From NCBI GenBank assembly GCA_016748015.1, contig JAAOMT010000742.1, forward strand, positions 1-40,412: a DNA stretch of 40,412 bases. The letters run 5' to 3'. Origin of the DNA: Geosiphon pyriformis. Lineage: Eukaryota; Glomeromycota; Glomeromycetes; Archaeosporales; Geosiphonaceae. Below the pieces are notes generated by a model. The model made no database searches. It was not told the DNA's origin and saw nothing but the letters and a program-made list of their open reading frames with translations. This document shows, in pieces, positions 24,200-34,460 of this stretch (the stretch's first letter is position 1; every line of letters begins with the position of its first letter). The translations under genes were made by a program, and so were the position numbers.

Positions 24200-24840
24200 G
24201 TGCTGAAAAACTCATCCACATCCACAACTTGCCCATTTACTAAAATATTACTTAAACTTTATAAAACAAAAATGTAGTCAATGGTTCTTTCAACACCTCT
24301 GGAGTTTTTCCAAGTAGAAGCCTTAATGTAAGGACTATTAACTAATGTATTGACTAAACTTAGATCCAAACACTTACTAAAGCTAGAGCTATGTTTGTTC
24401 TCATTTTCATTGAAATTACTACTTAATATGACAAAAGTACTTTTATTACAAGCTCTGGCTACAAAAAAATTAACGAGACCAGCCTAAATTATATGCTTTT
24501 CCAGAGAAGCCTCTACATATAAACCCAACACAAAAACAGATTGTTTGTTTTTGAATAGCAGACAAACCATCAAAAGTCTATTTGGAATCTCAGAAATTTT
24601 AGAAACATGTCTGGCTAAATTTTCATTCATAATCAAAGTGATGCCCACACCTAAAAATTCAGCATCCAGACCTGAAATAAACACTCTCACACCAGGAAAC
24701 TTACTCACAATCCAAGACTTGACACTAAAATGAAGCTTAGTCTTAGTAACTATTAAAATGTCATTATTCAAAATCATGTGTCATCTAATAATATCATCCT
24801 GCTTAGCACAAACATTCATATCTTTAAAATTACAAGTAAC
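24200..24840 (-). pseudogene. LINE AP-type endonuclease domain, damaged
   Basis: The segment has the order of an exonuclease-endonuclease-phosphatase fold: CNFKDMN, then TKTKL, then SSNFNEN, then RTIDYIFV, and STDHS at the end. In active relatives the second and third motifs normally carry acidic catalytic residues (Glu in the ETK-type motif, Asp in GDFN); here they read Lys and Asn, both explained by G-to-A changes. Stops fall at 24803-24801 (TGA, probably a former Trp), 24486-24484 and later. The domain would have nicked target DNA to prime reverse transcription. Confidence 0.7.
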
Positions 24841-25308
24841 AATTCTCTAGACTAAACTACTCATTGGGGAAGAGAAAAAATTACCACACCACTACAAAAA
24901 CCAAAAGAGTTTAACTTATTTATTATTGCTTTAACCAAATTCTTTAAAACCACCAGGTTAGTCTTCAAGCCATCTACTTTTGTAGTTAAAACTTAAGAAC
25001 CACTCAGAAAAATGCTTTAGGAGTTGGCAGCAACCACATGAAACATAGAAGGAACAAATGATGAAACATCAACAGTCATGTCCAGCACCAGGTTATATTT
25101 AAGAATAGGCAAAACAATAAAACTTGCAAATGAAACAGCCAGCAATTTGTTTAGCTTACATAAAATGTTGGCTATCTGGTCAAACACATTCTCAAGTGAA
25201 TGCTTGAGGACACTAACATGTGAAGCTAGAATTATAACCATGAGCATCAAACTATTAACTAATCTTATGCCCAAATTGGTCTCAACAAATAGTGTAAAAG
25301 ACAAATTT

Positions 25309-26676
25309 TTAGGACACAAAAGCCCAAGTTACACCACTAAAGGAGACTGAATAAGACATAGATGTCTGCTTTTTGGCATAGATAAGCACAAGATGTCTCT
25401 TATCTGAATCAGAACAAAGAAATCTTTTTTTAGAACTCTGCCCAATGTTTTTCTTACCACTGTCACATTTAGAAGAAACATGACCAAAATTACCACATGT
25501 AATACACTTAGGAGAAGACAAACCAGTCCAGACAAGATTGACACCCTTAAACACTGATGTAAAGTAAATAACAGTCTCTTTGGCATCATCAGAATCAAAA
25601 CATACAACAGCACAGCAGACTTGTATATAAGACACTGAGTTCCTAGAAATGTAGCAAGTCTTCTCACCATATGACCAGACCAAATCCAAAAGATTGTAGA
25701 CAGTTATGCCTATTAGCAGAGTATATAGGAGAGCATGATAGCTGTTCCTTAAATTCCACATTTGTTTGTCAACATTAGCTTTGACAATACATGCCGAGTT
25801 TTTATCCAGTAAAATTGACCATTTGGACACAACTAGATCAGCAACCTGAGAACTTTCAAACTTCACCAGTGCTTTCTGCCAGAGGCCAATCAGCTGTATT
25901 TTGATTGAAAAAATTTTCCCATACTTAACCAAAGCTAACTTAATTGCCAATTTGGGCAGATTAACCAGAATCTCTTTAATAACAATTTCCCAATCCGATC
26001 ATATGCTGATCTTCTTTAGATCAGCATTAACAACAAAATTCTCAGACACAGCCAATTGTTTAGCCAAGGTAAGACTGAAATCAGATGTAAAAAACATCCT
26101 AATGATGCCTGGAAATTTTGATGGAGTCAATACACCCCCAAAACCATCAATTTTGTAGAATAGCTTTCTGACACTCTTGAGTTTGTTATGTAGAATACTT
26201 CCAGGAACAGTTGACAGACTAATGTCAAGTGCAAAAGATTTGGTTGGTTCAAAACAGAGTTTTTTTTTGACAGAAGCAACTGGACAAAAAGAGGATTCCA
26301 AAAAAATAGAGAGAGGTAAGCTCATGTCAATGTCATTAACAACAGAGCCAAAATTACAGAGACTCAGAAATAAAGCCTTTACTGTATCAGAGTTGAAGCA
26401 TTTTGTCTTTGGGGTGTTGGTACAAGAATCTAACATCTTATCACTCTTATTGTCAATATCATAGTCCATGTTTTTGCTCATCTCGTATCCCAACTTTTCA
26501 TCAGAAGAGGTATTCATATTCTTGTACCAACCAGAATTGCTTGCAGATAATTTGAAAGACAAATCAGTTTTGTCACTCAAGTATTTAACTTTACCAAGCA
26601 AAATCTTTGATTTTTGTCTTAGACTTCTATTTACAGAGCTCGTAACAGCACTTCTGGCTGATTTTTTTGTGGACAT
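25309..26676 (-). pseudogene. LINE ORF1-like region (RRM-like, CCHC knuckle)
   Basis: The first ATG is at 26676 (MSTKKSARSAVTSS); the open frame before it begins with non-ATG codons. One frame runs to 25309, broken by a single TGA at 26001-25999. The N-terminus is Ser/Lys-rich and disordered. An RRM-like segment follows the stop (VIKEILVNLPK, then GLWQKALVKFES, then WSILLDKNSA). A CCHC knuckle CITCGNFGHVSSKC lies near 25500-25450. The likely role was RNA binding in the retrotransposition particle. A continuation in another frame (25319-25017) looks like the following linker, so a frameshift near 25315 is likely. Confidence 0.75.
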
Positions 26677-26989
26677 AGCATTGACAGCATCAGATGCCAA
26701 AGAAACAATGAAAGAATTATTGAGTTAAAAAATTGTGAAAACCAAGCAAAAATAAAAAATAAGAACAGATATATAAAAAAAACAAAACAAAAAACTTCTT
26801 CAATAAATGCACTATTTTAGGAATTTGGGACAAAGGAGAGAAAGAAATTTTTTATATTTTTAACAAGATTATATTAAATATTAATTATAAAAAATTGTAT
26901 AATATAATTAAAAATTTGCTAGATAGCAAAACTATTAAATTGTTTAATTTTAAAAAATATTCTAACTCAATTTTGATTTTTACATTTGG

Positions 26990-28250
26990 TTTAATAATAA
27001 CAAAACATTAAAAAATTTGAAAACTTTAATTGGTTTTATAAGATATGTAAAATATTTATTGAATTTTTTGAAAATATTTACAATAATTATGTAAATAAAA
27101 TAATAATAAATTTTAATTTAATTAATAATTATATAATAAATAATAGTTTAAATTAAAATAAAGTTTTCTTAGCTTTTAAAGAATTTTTATGATTTTTTTT
27201 GTTTAAGGTAAAAAAACATAACTATTTATATAATTATAAAATAAATTTTAAGTTTATTATTAAAACTGATAAAATTAAAATACAAACTAGTTTGATTTTA
27301 TACTTAATAGTTAAATATTTAGATATTTAAGTATTTATTTATTAATAAATAATTTATTTAAATTTAGTATAATTAAAGTATATTTTAATATTAAATTTTT
27401 TGTCAATATAATATTAAAAAAAATTCAATAAATAAGATATATTAATTAAGAAAAATTTAAAATTTAAAGCAAATTTATCAATAAATTTTTTTTATAAGTT
27501 ATTTTTTATTTGTTACTTTATAATTTTAAATTTTTCAACCAAATTTAAGCAAAAAAAAATGATAATAATACTAATTTTTAGCAAATTATTCAAGTATTGT
27601 TTCTTGAATGTGCATATTTTGGCTTAAATATTTAAAAATCTGATTAGTTTTTTATAAAACTACATATGAATTTTGTGAATAAATTTTAATTAATATGATT
27701 AAAATTTTTTTAACTGTAATATGTCTCTTAAAAACAGTTTATTTAATATATTTTAGTTTATTAATAATATTTTTATATTTAAAATTTTAAAAAAATTTTT
27801 TTTTGCAAAATAATATTTTTATTAAAATAATTTAAAATAATATATATTAATTATATGTTAACAGATACAGTTATTATTTTGATTAAAAAATCTTTTGTCA
27901 TTAAAAAAAATTAAATTTAAAGAATTTAATATTTTAATATTTAGTTTAACAATTAATTTTATTAATAATAGATATTTTTATAATATTAATTTTAAATTGT
28001 TTTATATTTTTTTAAATAATATATACAAGTTAAATAGATTTATTGTTATATATAATAGTTTTTATAAAGTAAATTTAAAAGTAATAAATGTTTTTATAAA
28101 TAATTTATTAAAAAAATTAGGGTTTTTTGTTATTTTAATAGTTTTATACATATTTTATAAACTTGAATTTAAGATAAAAATCAAAATATATAAGTTAATT
28201 TTTTTATATTGGCTTAATTTTAGTAATTATTTTGGGGGTTTTTTTTTATT
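26990..28250 (+). mobile_element. AT-shifted fossil of a Ty3/gypsy pol (RT end, RNase H, integrase)
   Basis: The plus strand is almost entirely A/T but keeps gypsy-like signposts in order. LKTLIGFIRYVKYLLNFLKI near 27010-27065 resembles LRGFIELASYYQKFIKGFSE of the gypsy element at 36.4 kb. AFKEFL at 27172 and NFKFIIKTD near 27250 resemble AFEILK and NQFRLATD, and the spacing from the first signpost (140 nt against about 126) fits. A 123-codon frame at 27895-28266 contains NINFKLFYIF and RFIVIYNSFYK, spaced as the first Asp region and the VDRFTK region of integrases, then KKLGFFVIL and KLEF. This is inference from degenerate similarity only. Confidence 0.4.
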
Positions 28251-28254
28251 AACA

Positions 28255-28996
28255 TTTAACGAGTGAGGCCCAAAAGTCATCTAGTGCAATACATCAAACT
28301 AAGTGATCTAAACTAAGCACTAATCATGCATTTTCTACACATGACCAGCCACTCAGACCAATCAAAGCAACACTACAAATCTATCAAAACAGAAACTATA
28401 CCATCTATACCAGAAAAAAAACAGCAATGTCTATGAAAACCAAAACAGATACCAATAGCCTCAGCTATCCCAAGCAACCTAATCACTCCAGCAAAAAACT
28501 TACATGACAAACTACAAGTCACAGAATACACAAAACCATCAAGTGGAATTAAACTGCTCTTTTTCATCAAAGCCTTATATTTAGCTCTAACCAACCAAAT
28601 GTTCATGTGGTGAGCAGCACCCAATTCTTAAACAAAATTAACAATAAACTTTTCTGCAATCTTGGCATCTTCCAAAACAGATAAAGCTTCTTGAACCCAA
28701 TCTTTGAACACAAAGCCTTTGTTCACAGTAGTATACAACATATCATCAGAGATGTACAAAGAGAGCATCTGGAAGACATGAGATGACTGTAAATCCAATT
28801 CAGAAACACAATGCCACTTGGTCAGATAAGACCTAAGAATACTATTATGAGCATTAGAATCAAACGTACAAACAAAGAAGTGGTTGGAACTTTTCACTTC
28901 ATCACAGTACAAACATGAAACACTTGAGTAGACTTTACTATACAAACGCTTTTGTATAATAACTAGGAGACGATGGTGAAGAGCCTTAAAAAATTT
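28255..28996 (-). mobile_element. 5'-truncated LINE, C-terminal domain and tail
   Basis: The minus strand opens near 28996 with FFKALHHRL, continues through the zinc motif CLYCDEVKSSNHFFVC, GFVFKDWVQEALSV, MNIWLVRAKYKALM and GVIRLLGI, and ends GIDGIVSVLIDL with a stop at 28373. One in-frame TAA (28630-28628) interrupts it. The same order is seen in the LINE at 20178-20800. The 3' tail follows: GAGTGGCTGGTCATGTGTAG, GGGCCTCACTCGTTAAAT and TTAATAAAAAAA. CG dinucleotides are almost absent. 5' truncation is typical of incomplete target-primed reverse transcription. Confidence 0.8.
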
Positions 28997-29758
28997 TGGT
29001 TTTAGAATGTATTTTATTGTTTAATAAAATAATTATGTATTTAAATTAATATTTTTTAATTTTTAATATTAATATTGATTTAAAAAATAATTATTTAATT
29101 ATTTAATATAATATTTTAATTTGTATTTAATAATAATTTTATAAGTAAATATATATTTAAATTATATATATATATAATAAAAACAATTTATAAAAAATTG
29201 TTAATAATAATTAAAAAAAAATTATATAATAAATTTTAAAGAATTGCTAAATTAACTTACTTATAATATGTAATATTAATATATTTAATTTTTTATTATG
29301 TTTTTATATATAATTAAATATAAAATTATAATATAAATGATATTATGTATTATAAATAAATTAATTTAGCAAAAAAAATAAATCAATTTAGCAATTTTCA
29401 AATTTTATTTTAATGTTGTATATTTACTATAATAAAATTAAATTTTCAAATTATATGTTTATGTAGATTAATAATACAAATATTTAATTAAAATTGTTTG
29501 ATATTTAAATAAATATATAAATTTTTTTATTAGTTATTATATTATATTTTTTTAATTTTTTAAATATTACTATTTAAAGCTTTTAATAATAGTTTATATA
29601 TAATATTAAGCAAAAAATTTGTTTTTAAAAATTAATATAAAAAAACATATATTGTTTTTAATAATACTAAATTCATAATATTAAAACTAATTAATTTTAT
29701 ATATAAATTGTTTATTAATTATCAAATATAATATATAAAAGTTTTTTATTAATTAATA
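28997..29758. other. extremely AT-rich spacer between two LINE insertions
   Basis: Almost only A and T, with no frame or motif I can support. It lies between the truncated 5' end of one LINE and the 5' end of the next. Confidence 0.6.
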
Positions 29759-31988
29759 AAAGACAACTCTTTGTCTTCTTAATTTTATGACCATGACCAG
29801 AGCAAAGAGTAAAAAAGCTGCACCTAATATCTGTCCTGAGATATCTAATAAAATTTCAACTAAAAGAGCTCTCTCTATTGTAGAAGCAACTAGACAAAAT
29901 GTTTTAAAAGCCTTTTTCTTACCCAGTAATAATGATAAGCTGCCTTTGGTAGCCACTGAAACAACTTCTTTATCTTTGGCTGGTTTCTCACCAGTCAAAG
30001 TTCCCTCAAAGAGACACACCTGGATTAGCCCCAGTGTTGTCTCCACCCCAACCAAAAGCCCAAAAGTTTTTAATAATAGACCAGTAAATAAGCTGGTATT
30101 TCCCTCTATAGCTTCAACATCTGGTGCTGTTAGCACTTCTTCTTCAAAAAAAATGGTCAAAAAGACCAAAAGTTCAAAAAAGTGGGGGCAGTCGCTTGCC
30201 TTTGCTATTGTTACACCGAACCCCTTTGTGGTTCCCAATGAGATCTTAGATAAGATCTCCATAGCATTATCTAGCATGTCATCCAAAATGGGCCAAGATC
30301 AACCACTGGCTGTGTTGCCAAATGTGGTGTTTTCTGGCAGATCATCGCTGGTTTTAGAAGCAAAACAATCTTCTCCTGTTGGGTCATCTGTTTTTGGAAA
30401 CTGGGCTGATTAGATGGAAACTGATTCATCTCCTTTTCTAGTTTCTGGTACTACTTCTAATGGTGCTTGGGAAACTATTACTAGTTGTCAAAGGTTTGCT
30501 GGGTGGGTGGCCTCCACTCTGGTGCTTGGTGCTACTTTTAAGATCAAATTGGCTCATGTTAAGACTGTTTTTCAGTCTGTGCATGGTTTCTTGGGTGCTA
30601 AATCTGTTTCAAAAGACAATGTAAAGCTTTTCTGTATGGAGTTTGCTTCTCAACTGTCTTTGGAAGCTATATTTCTAGTTGAGCTTACAAGCTCTGTTCA
30701 TTTGACCACTTTTAAAATTGCCAAGTCTTTGGTGGTTTCTAAATCTGGCTTCTCTCCTGCTGCTGTTGTGCTGTGTGATGTACCTCTGGGTGTGTCTGCT
30801 GCTGACGTTAAGTTGGCTTTCAGTGTGTTTAGTAGTGTTACTCGTGTTGTGCTAAAGCCTGCTGGCATTTGGCAGTATGTGGTGGTTTATTTTGAAAAGT
30901 TGGACTCTGCTGTGTCTGCTTTGAAGCATTGGTCAGTCTTAATGGACAAGGATAGTATTAGAATCCTCTCTCTGGTGAATCAAAATGAGACTATTTTGTC
31001 TTATGATAAGTTTAAGGCCAAATTGGTCAACCTTCCTCCTGGCTGTACCACCTTTGAGATTAGTAATATGATTTCTCAGATTGGTGGTCGAACATGTTTC
31101 ATCCCTCATTTTTCTGATTCTGGTCGTTGTTCCTGGTTTGCTTTGATTACATTTGCCTCTCAAGGCAATTTGGATTTTGCTGTAGTCAAGACTGGTATTC
31201 TAAGAAAATGCCGTATCTGGTGGGAAACTCCTGGCTGCTGGCACTGCTTTAGGTGTCAAGAAATGGGCCATCTGGCTGTGGATTACAAGATTTCCCCATC
31301 TCCTACTTCCAAGATTCTCAAGGTTTTCAAGTCTCGTTTTGTAGGTGGTGTTTCTTATGCAAAAGCTTCTGCTTTTTTGGATTTTTTTGAGTTTTTTTCC
31401 TTGGTGGCTTCTACTTCCCTTTCTATGGTTGTTGGTGATTCCTTAGTGTCTTTCCAGTTGGCTTCTTTGGAATCTGATTTGGTCAAGCTTTCTACTTTGG
31501 TTGAGTCTATTGTTAAACCAGTTGGTTCCTTGGTCAAATAGTTTGAGCAATTTGTTAATGGAAATTTGGTCTCAAGCAGTAAACTTGGCCTTAAAGTCAA
31601 TGAGATTATGGTACATATGGGTTCTTTTAATAAGATTGTTGGTAAGTTGGGAAGGGAAGTGGTTTTTTTAAAAAAAGAATGCTGCATGGAGGATATTAAT
31701 ATGTCTGATAATTCAAAACATCCAGTTGGTTTGGATGATGAGGTGTTTTCTAACTTGTTGTCTCTTTGGGAACATGAGCCTATTGATGTTAAAGCTGATG
31801 TCTCAAAAACAGCTGAATGGCTGGTTAGATTGGTTCCTTGTAGTGTGACTCTGTTTTTTGTTATTCAAAAAATGTTATTTTTGGGTAAGTTTTCTTCTGG
31901 TGCATCAACGTAGTATAGCCTGCACTGGCTCGAGTAGTTGGTTATATGTAGAAAATGCGTGAACTACATCTAAATTAAGACCTTATAT
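29759..31988 (+). mobile_element. ORF1-only LINE-related element with LINE 3' tail
   Basis: A single ORF1-type frame (29787-31913) is followed at once by a recognisable LINE tail: GGCTCGAGTAGTTGGTTATA, TGTAGAAAATGCGTGAA. No endonuclease, RT or RNase H sequence lies between. The tail stops short of the usual GGGCCTCACTCG end because the gypsy LTR begins at 31989. A short inverted repeat AAGACAA/TTGTCTT (29760-29777) precedes the ATG. This is either an internal deletion or a non-autonomous half-LINE that relied on RT from a full-length relative. Confidence 0.7.
29787..31913 (+). pseudogene. LINE ORF1, one frame with two TAG stops
   Basis: The ATG at 29787 starts a 709-codon frame with no frameshift, broken only by TAG at 30411-30413 and 31539-31541. 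The N-terminus is Ser/Lys/Thr-rich and disordered. RRM-like segments lie at about residues 328-395 (LCDVPLGVSAADVKLAFSVF, GIWQYVVVYFE) and 409-480 (AKLVNLPPGCTTFEISNMIS, SWFALITF). A zinc knuckle CFRCQEMGHLAVDY at about 486-499 has Tyr (TAC at 31284-31286) where the last Cys of CCHC is expected. A conserved C-terminal block (GLDDEVFSNLLSLWEHEP, LVPCSVTLFFVIQKM) ends the frame. ORF1 proteins bind the element RNA. Its sequence differs much from ORF1 of the 20-27 kb LINE, so it belongs to another subfamily. Confidence 0.75.
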
Positions 31989-32676
31989 TGTTACCGGAGG
32001 TTTTTGGTTTTTTTTCTTCAATGTTGTTGATGCCTGTTTGCTGTGAATTCACGTTTTCTGGATGTGGTTGAACCTCCAGTAACTGAATTTATCTTCAAAT
32101 TATCTCCTATAATTTGAACTGCTGGACTTATAAGTGGAATAGCCAATTCCTTGCCAGTTGTTTTTATGTAGTTACGTTGTAGTAAATGTCAACTCTTTCC
32201 CAGGAATTGCTTGTCTGGAAGCTCACTAAAAATGTGTAGTTACTTTGCTGTGAAAGTCAACTTTTCTACAGGAATTTTTGTCTGTAGACTACTCTAATGA
32301 TTATGATAATAAAAGAAAAAAAAAGAAAAGAAAAATAAAAGAAATGTAAAAGAAATAGAATTCTGTCAAGAGAAATGTTTTCTATCTAGGCCTGGAATCA
32401 CTAACAGTTTACTGAAATTGGTAGCTAATCAATTTCGAAATGTTAGTTGGATTTTGGGGATTTTCTAAGTGCAATAATTAAAGAATTTGGTTTTTCGAAT
32501 TATTTGATATTTATTTCTTTTTGTGTGTGTAGGAATGGTTTTAAGTGATAAATCTAAAGTAAGATACATTTTTTGAAGAAAGAAGCTCCTCTTTTATACA
32601 ACTTGTTGTAACACTATTCTATGAACTTGAACTTTGCTCTTTTCTATAATTTTGCTGAATTAAAAATATATTTCAG
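31989..32676 (-). repeat. LTR tandem unit 1 (688 bp)
   Basis: Directly repeated with 32677-33353. Shared blocks include TTTGCTGTGAATTCACGTTT, CCTCCAGTAACTGAATTTAT and GGTAGCTAATCAATTTCGAA. The two units differ by scattered substitutions and small indels, so the duplication is not recent. Confidence 0.85.
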
Positions 32677-33353
32677 TGTTACCAGAGGTTTTTGGTCTCT
32701 TTTCTGTAATGTTGTTGATACTTATTTGCTGTGAATTCACGTTTTTTGGATGTGGTTGAGCCTCCAGTAACTGAATTTATCTTCAAATTATCTCCTATAA
32801 TTTGAACTTGCTGGGCTTATGAGTGGAATGGCCAATTCCGTGCCAGTTGCTTTATGTAGTTATGTTGTAGTAAACATCAACTCTTTCCCAGAAATTGCTC
32901 GTCTGGAAGCTTACTAAAAATGTGTAGTTACTTTGCTGTGAAAGTCAACTCTTCTACAAGAATCTCGTCTGTAGGCTACCCTAATGATTGTAATAAGAAA
33001 AGAAAGAAAAATAAAAGAAGTGTAAAAGAAATAGGATCTTATCAAGGGAAACGTTTTCTATTCAGGCCTGGAGTCACTAACAGTTTACTGAAATTGGTAG
33101 CTAATCAATTTCGAAATGTTAGTTGGGTTTTGGGAATTTTCCAAATACAATAATTAAAGAATTTGGTTTTTCGAATTATTTGATATTTATTTCTTTTTGT
33201 GTGTATAGGAACGGTTTTAAAAGATAAATCTAAAGTAAGATACATTTTCTCGAAGAGAGAAGCTCTTCTTTTATACAACTTGTTGTAACATTATTTTATG
33301 AACTTGAACTTTGCTATTTTCTACAATTTTGCTGAACTAAAGATACATTTCAG
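32677..33353 (-). repeat. LTR tandem unit 2 (677 bp)
   Basis: Second copy of the LTR unit, in the same orientation and abutting the first with no spacer. Each unit starts TGTTACC and ends ATTTCAG on the plus strand. Confidence 0.85.
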
Positions 33354-33446
33354 CAAACTACAAGTTATTTTGGCGAACTATTAGATATTTCGGTGAACTA
33401 TCAATTATTTTAGCAAATTTCTACAAATTTCGGCAAACTTCTGAAT
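33347..33446 (-). repeat. five 20-bp tandem repeats in the LTR upstream part
   Basis: Five consecutive 20-bp units, each starting ATTT and followed by a variant of CGGCAAACTN on the plus strand (units at 33347, 33367, 33387, 33407 and 33427). They lie in the U3 side of the LTR, where repeated protein-binding sites often act as enhancers; that role is inferred. Confidence 0.85.
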
Positions 33447-33655
33447 GTTACATAGTTTGGGGTATTGCATGATTGATTATCGCAATTAGGTTACATTTGT
33501 GTTGTGTACAATTTGAGTTATTAATTAAATAATAATTTCGGACATTTTTGCTAATGTGATAAGTGATCATTTGAAACAATAATATATGCTAATTAATGAT
33601 AGGAATTATAAGATAATTTCATGTTAAATAATATCTCTAATTTTGTCTGGTAACA

Positions 33656-33675
33656 TAACCTCCTCCTCAAGACTA
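33656..33675 (-). promoter_or_regulatory. polypurine tract
   Basis: The minus strand reads AGTCTTGAGGAGGAGGTTA just before the LTR start TGTTACC. A purine-rich run immediately 5' of the 3' LTR is the expected primer for plus-strand synthesis. The exact boundary may be shifted by 2-3 nt. Confidence 0.7.
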
Positions 33676-33803
33676 AGTTCCATCAAAGTCCAAGTACTGT
33701 CTGTTATTTCTAGATAATAATCCAAAATTATTGAAGAAATTTGGTCTGAAAATTGTTGAAATTTCAGTTCTGTGAGCTTTCCAATGTATTGAATCTTCAA
33801 AGG

Positions 33804-34343
33804 TTAAAAAATTGGGTTTTGTAGTACGTGTTCACAGGTGTAAAATAGGTTATAAAGTCTAAGGGCAGCTCTAAGCCTGTAGTGACTGTTTGTTGATCCA
33901 GCTGTTGTCTTGAATTCGTTGTGGAGTTGTTTCTGAATAGCTTCTTTTGTGAAGTTTGCTGTTGTAAGTTCCAGTTTCCGTTTGTAGAGTGTTCTTTCAA
34001 TGTGAAAATATCTATAGATTGGAGGATATTCAGTGTTTTCCTCATTGAGACACAGTTGAAGTTTTTGTTGAATTGTAGCATTTGGTGGAATACTAATTGG
34101 AGTGAGCATTAGGTTTTCTCTTAAAGCAAGCTTTAAAAGTTCTGGCAGATGAATTCCAGTATAACTTCTTATGTTCTTTTTATATGGGTGATATTTTCGT
34201 GAGTTTGAGGCTAAATTTGTAACTACTTCTGTTTGGGTATAATTAATGTGGTTTCCAGTAACAGTAATAGATAATTCGGGTATTGTTTTTAAAGCTAACA
34301 TTAGTTTTTGGGATAATTGTTGAATGTTTTGAGGAATAGTCAT
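33804..34343 (-). CDS. accessory ORF between integrase and 3' LTR, function unknown
   Basis: An uninterrupted 179-residue frame starts at the ATG at 34343 (MTIPQNIQQLSQKLML) and ends at 33804; the frame continues a few codons upstream without an ATG. It lies 118 nt after the end of pol in the same orientation. No signal peptide or membrane segment is visible, so it is not envelope-like. The protein is mixed alpha-type and rich in Gln, Asn, Leu and Arg, with IPPNATIQQKLQLCL and HYRLRAALRLYNLFYTCEHV. I recognise no domain. It is the only intact coding unit of the element. A structural or RNA-binding role would be a guess. Confidence 0.6.
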   Translation of the reverse strand: MTIPQNIQQLSQKLMLALKTIPELSITVTGNHINYTQTEVVTNLASNSRKYHPYKKNIRSYTGIHLPELLKLALRENLMLTPISIPPNATIQQKLQLCLNEENTEYPPIYRYFHIERTLYKRKLELTTANFTKEAIQKQLHNEFKTTAGSTNSHYRLRAALRLYNLFYTCEHVLQNPIF

Positions 34344-34460
34344 TATAAGCAATTAAAAAAAAATAAAAATTATTTTTGGTGTATGGGTTTTTATGTTATT
34401 TTTGTTTTTGTTTTTGTGAGATTGTTTCTAAATTATAAGAGAATGACTAGTAAAATTAAA

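Larger units (their letters stand above)
20045..26850 (-). mobile_element. near full-length dead LINE (non-LTR retrotransposon)
   Basis: Reading down the minus strand there is a 5' leader, an ORF1-like region with RRM-like fold and CCHC knuckle, an AP-type endonuclease, reverse transcriptase, RNase H, a Cys/His zinc motif, a C-terminal domain, and the conserved tail ending AAAATTAATAAAAAAT. The order and motifs fit a LINE family with RNase H that I recognise from Glomeromycotina. The RT to C-terminus part stays in a single frame from 23792 to 20178, broken only by stops. The sequence is strongly CpG-poor: I count four CG between 20161 and 21000. It is certainly inactive. Confidence 0.85.
31989..33655 (-). 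repeat. compound 3' LTR of the gypsy element
   Basis: In element orientation the LTR begins TGTTACCAGACAAAATTAG at 33655, just after a purine tract, and ends CCTCCGGTAACA at 31989, so the termini are inverted (TGTTACC/GGTAACA). Another GGTAACA end lies at 32677, because the last 680 bp or so are duplicated in tandem. The LTR is therefore either 1667 bp with an internal duplication, or 979 bp next to a remnant of a second LTR. Bases 31984-31988 (TATAT) are the expected target-site duplication. Confidence 0.75.

Noticed and set aside
26177-26728. Plus-strand frames opposite the LINE ORF1 start
   Set aside because: Antisense shadows; the minus strand holds the zinc knuckle and RRM-like features.
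27895-28266. 123-codon plus-strand frame as a host gene
   Set aside because: It opens with TTG, is almost only Ile/Lys/Phe/Asn/Leu, and is better explained as a decayed integrase.
29753-30286. 177-codon minus-strand frame opposite LINE ORF1
   Set aside because: Antisense of ORF1, with hydrophobic content explained by the Ser/Lys-rich sense codons.
32920-33153. 77-codon plus-strand frame within the LTR
   Set aside because: Non-coding LTR repeat unit; the equivalent frame is not kept in the other unit.
31989-33353. The two 680-bp repeats as the two LTRs of one small element
   Set aside because: They abut with no internal sequence; a duplication within one LTR or nested LTR remnant fits better.
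33347-33446. Short regular repeats resembling a CRISPR array
   Set aside because: Units are contiguous 20-bp tandem repeats without spacers, inside a fungal LTR.
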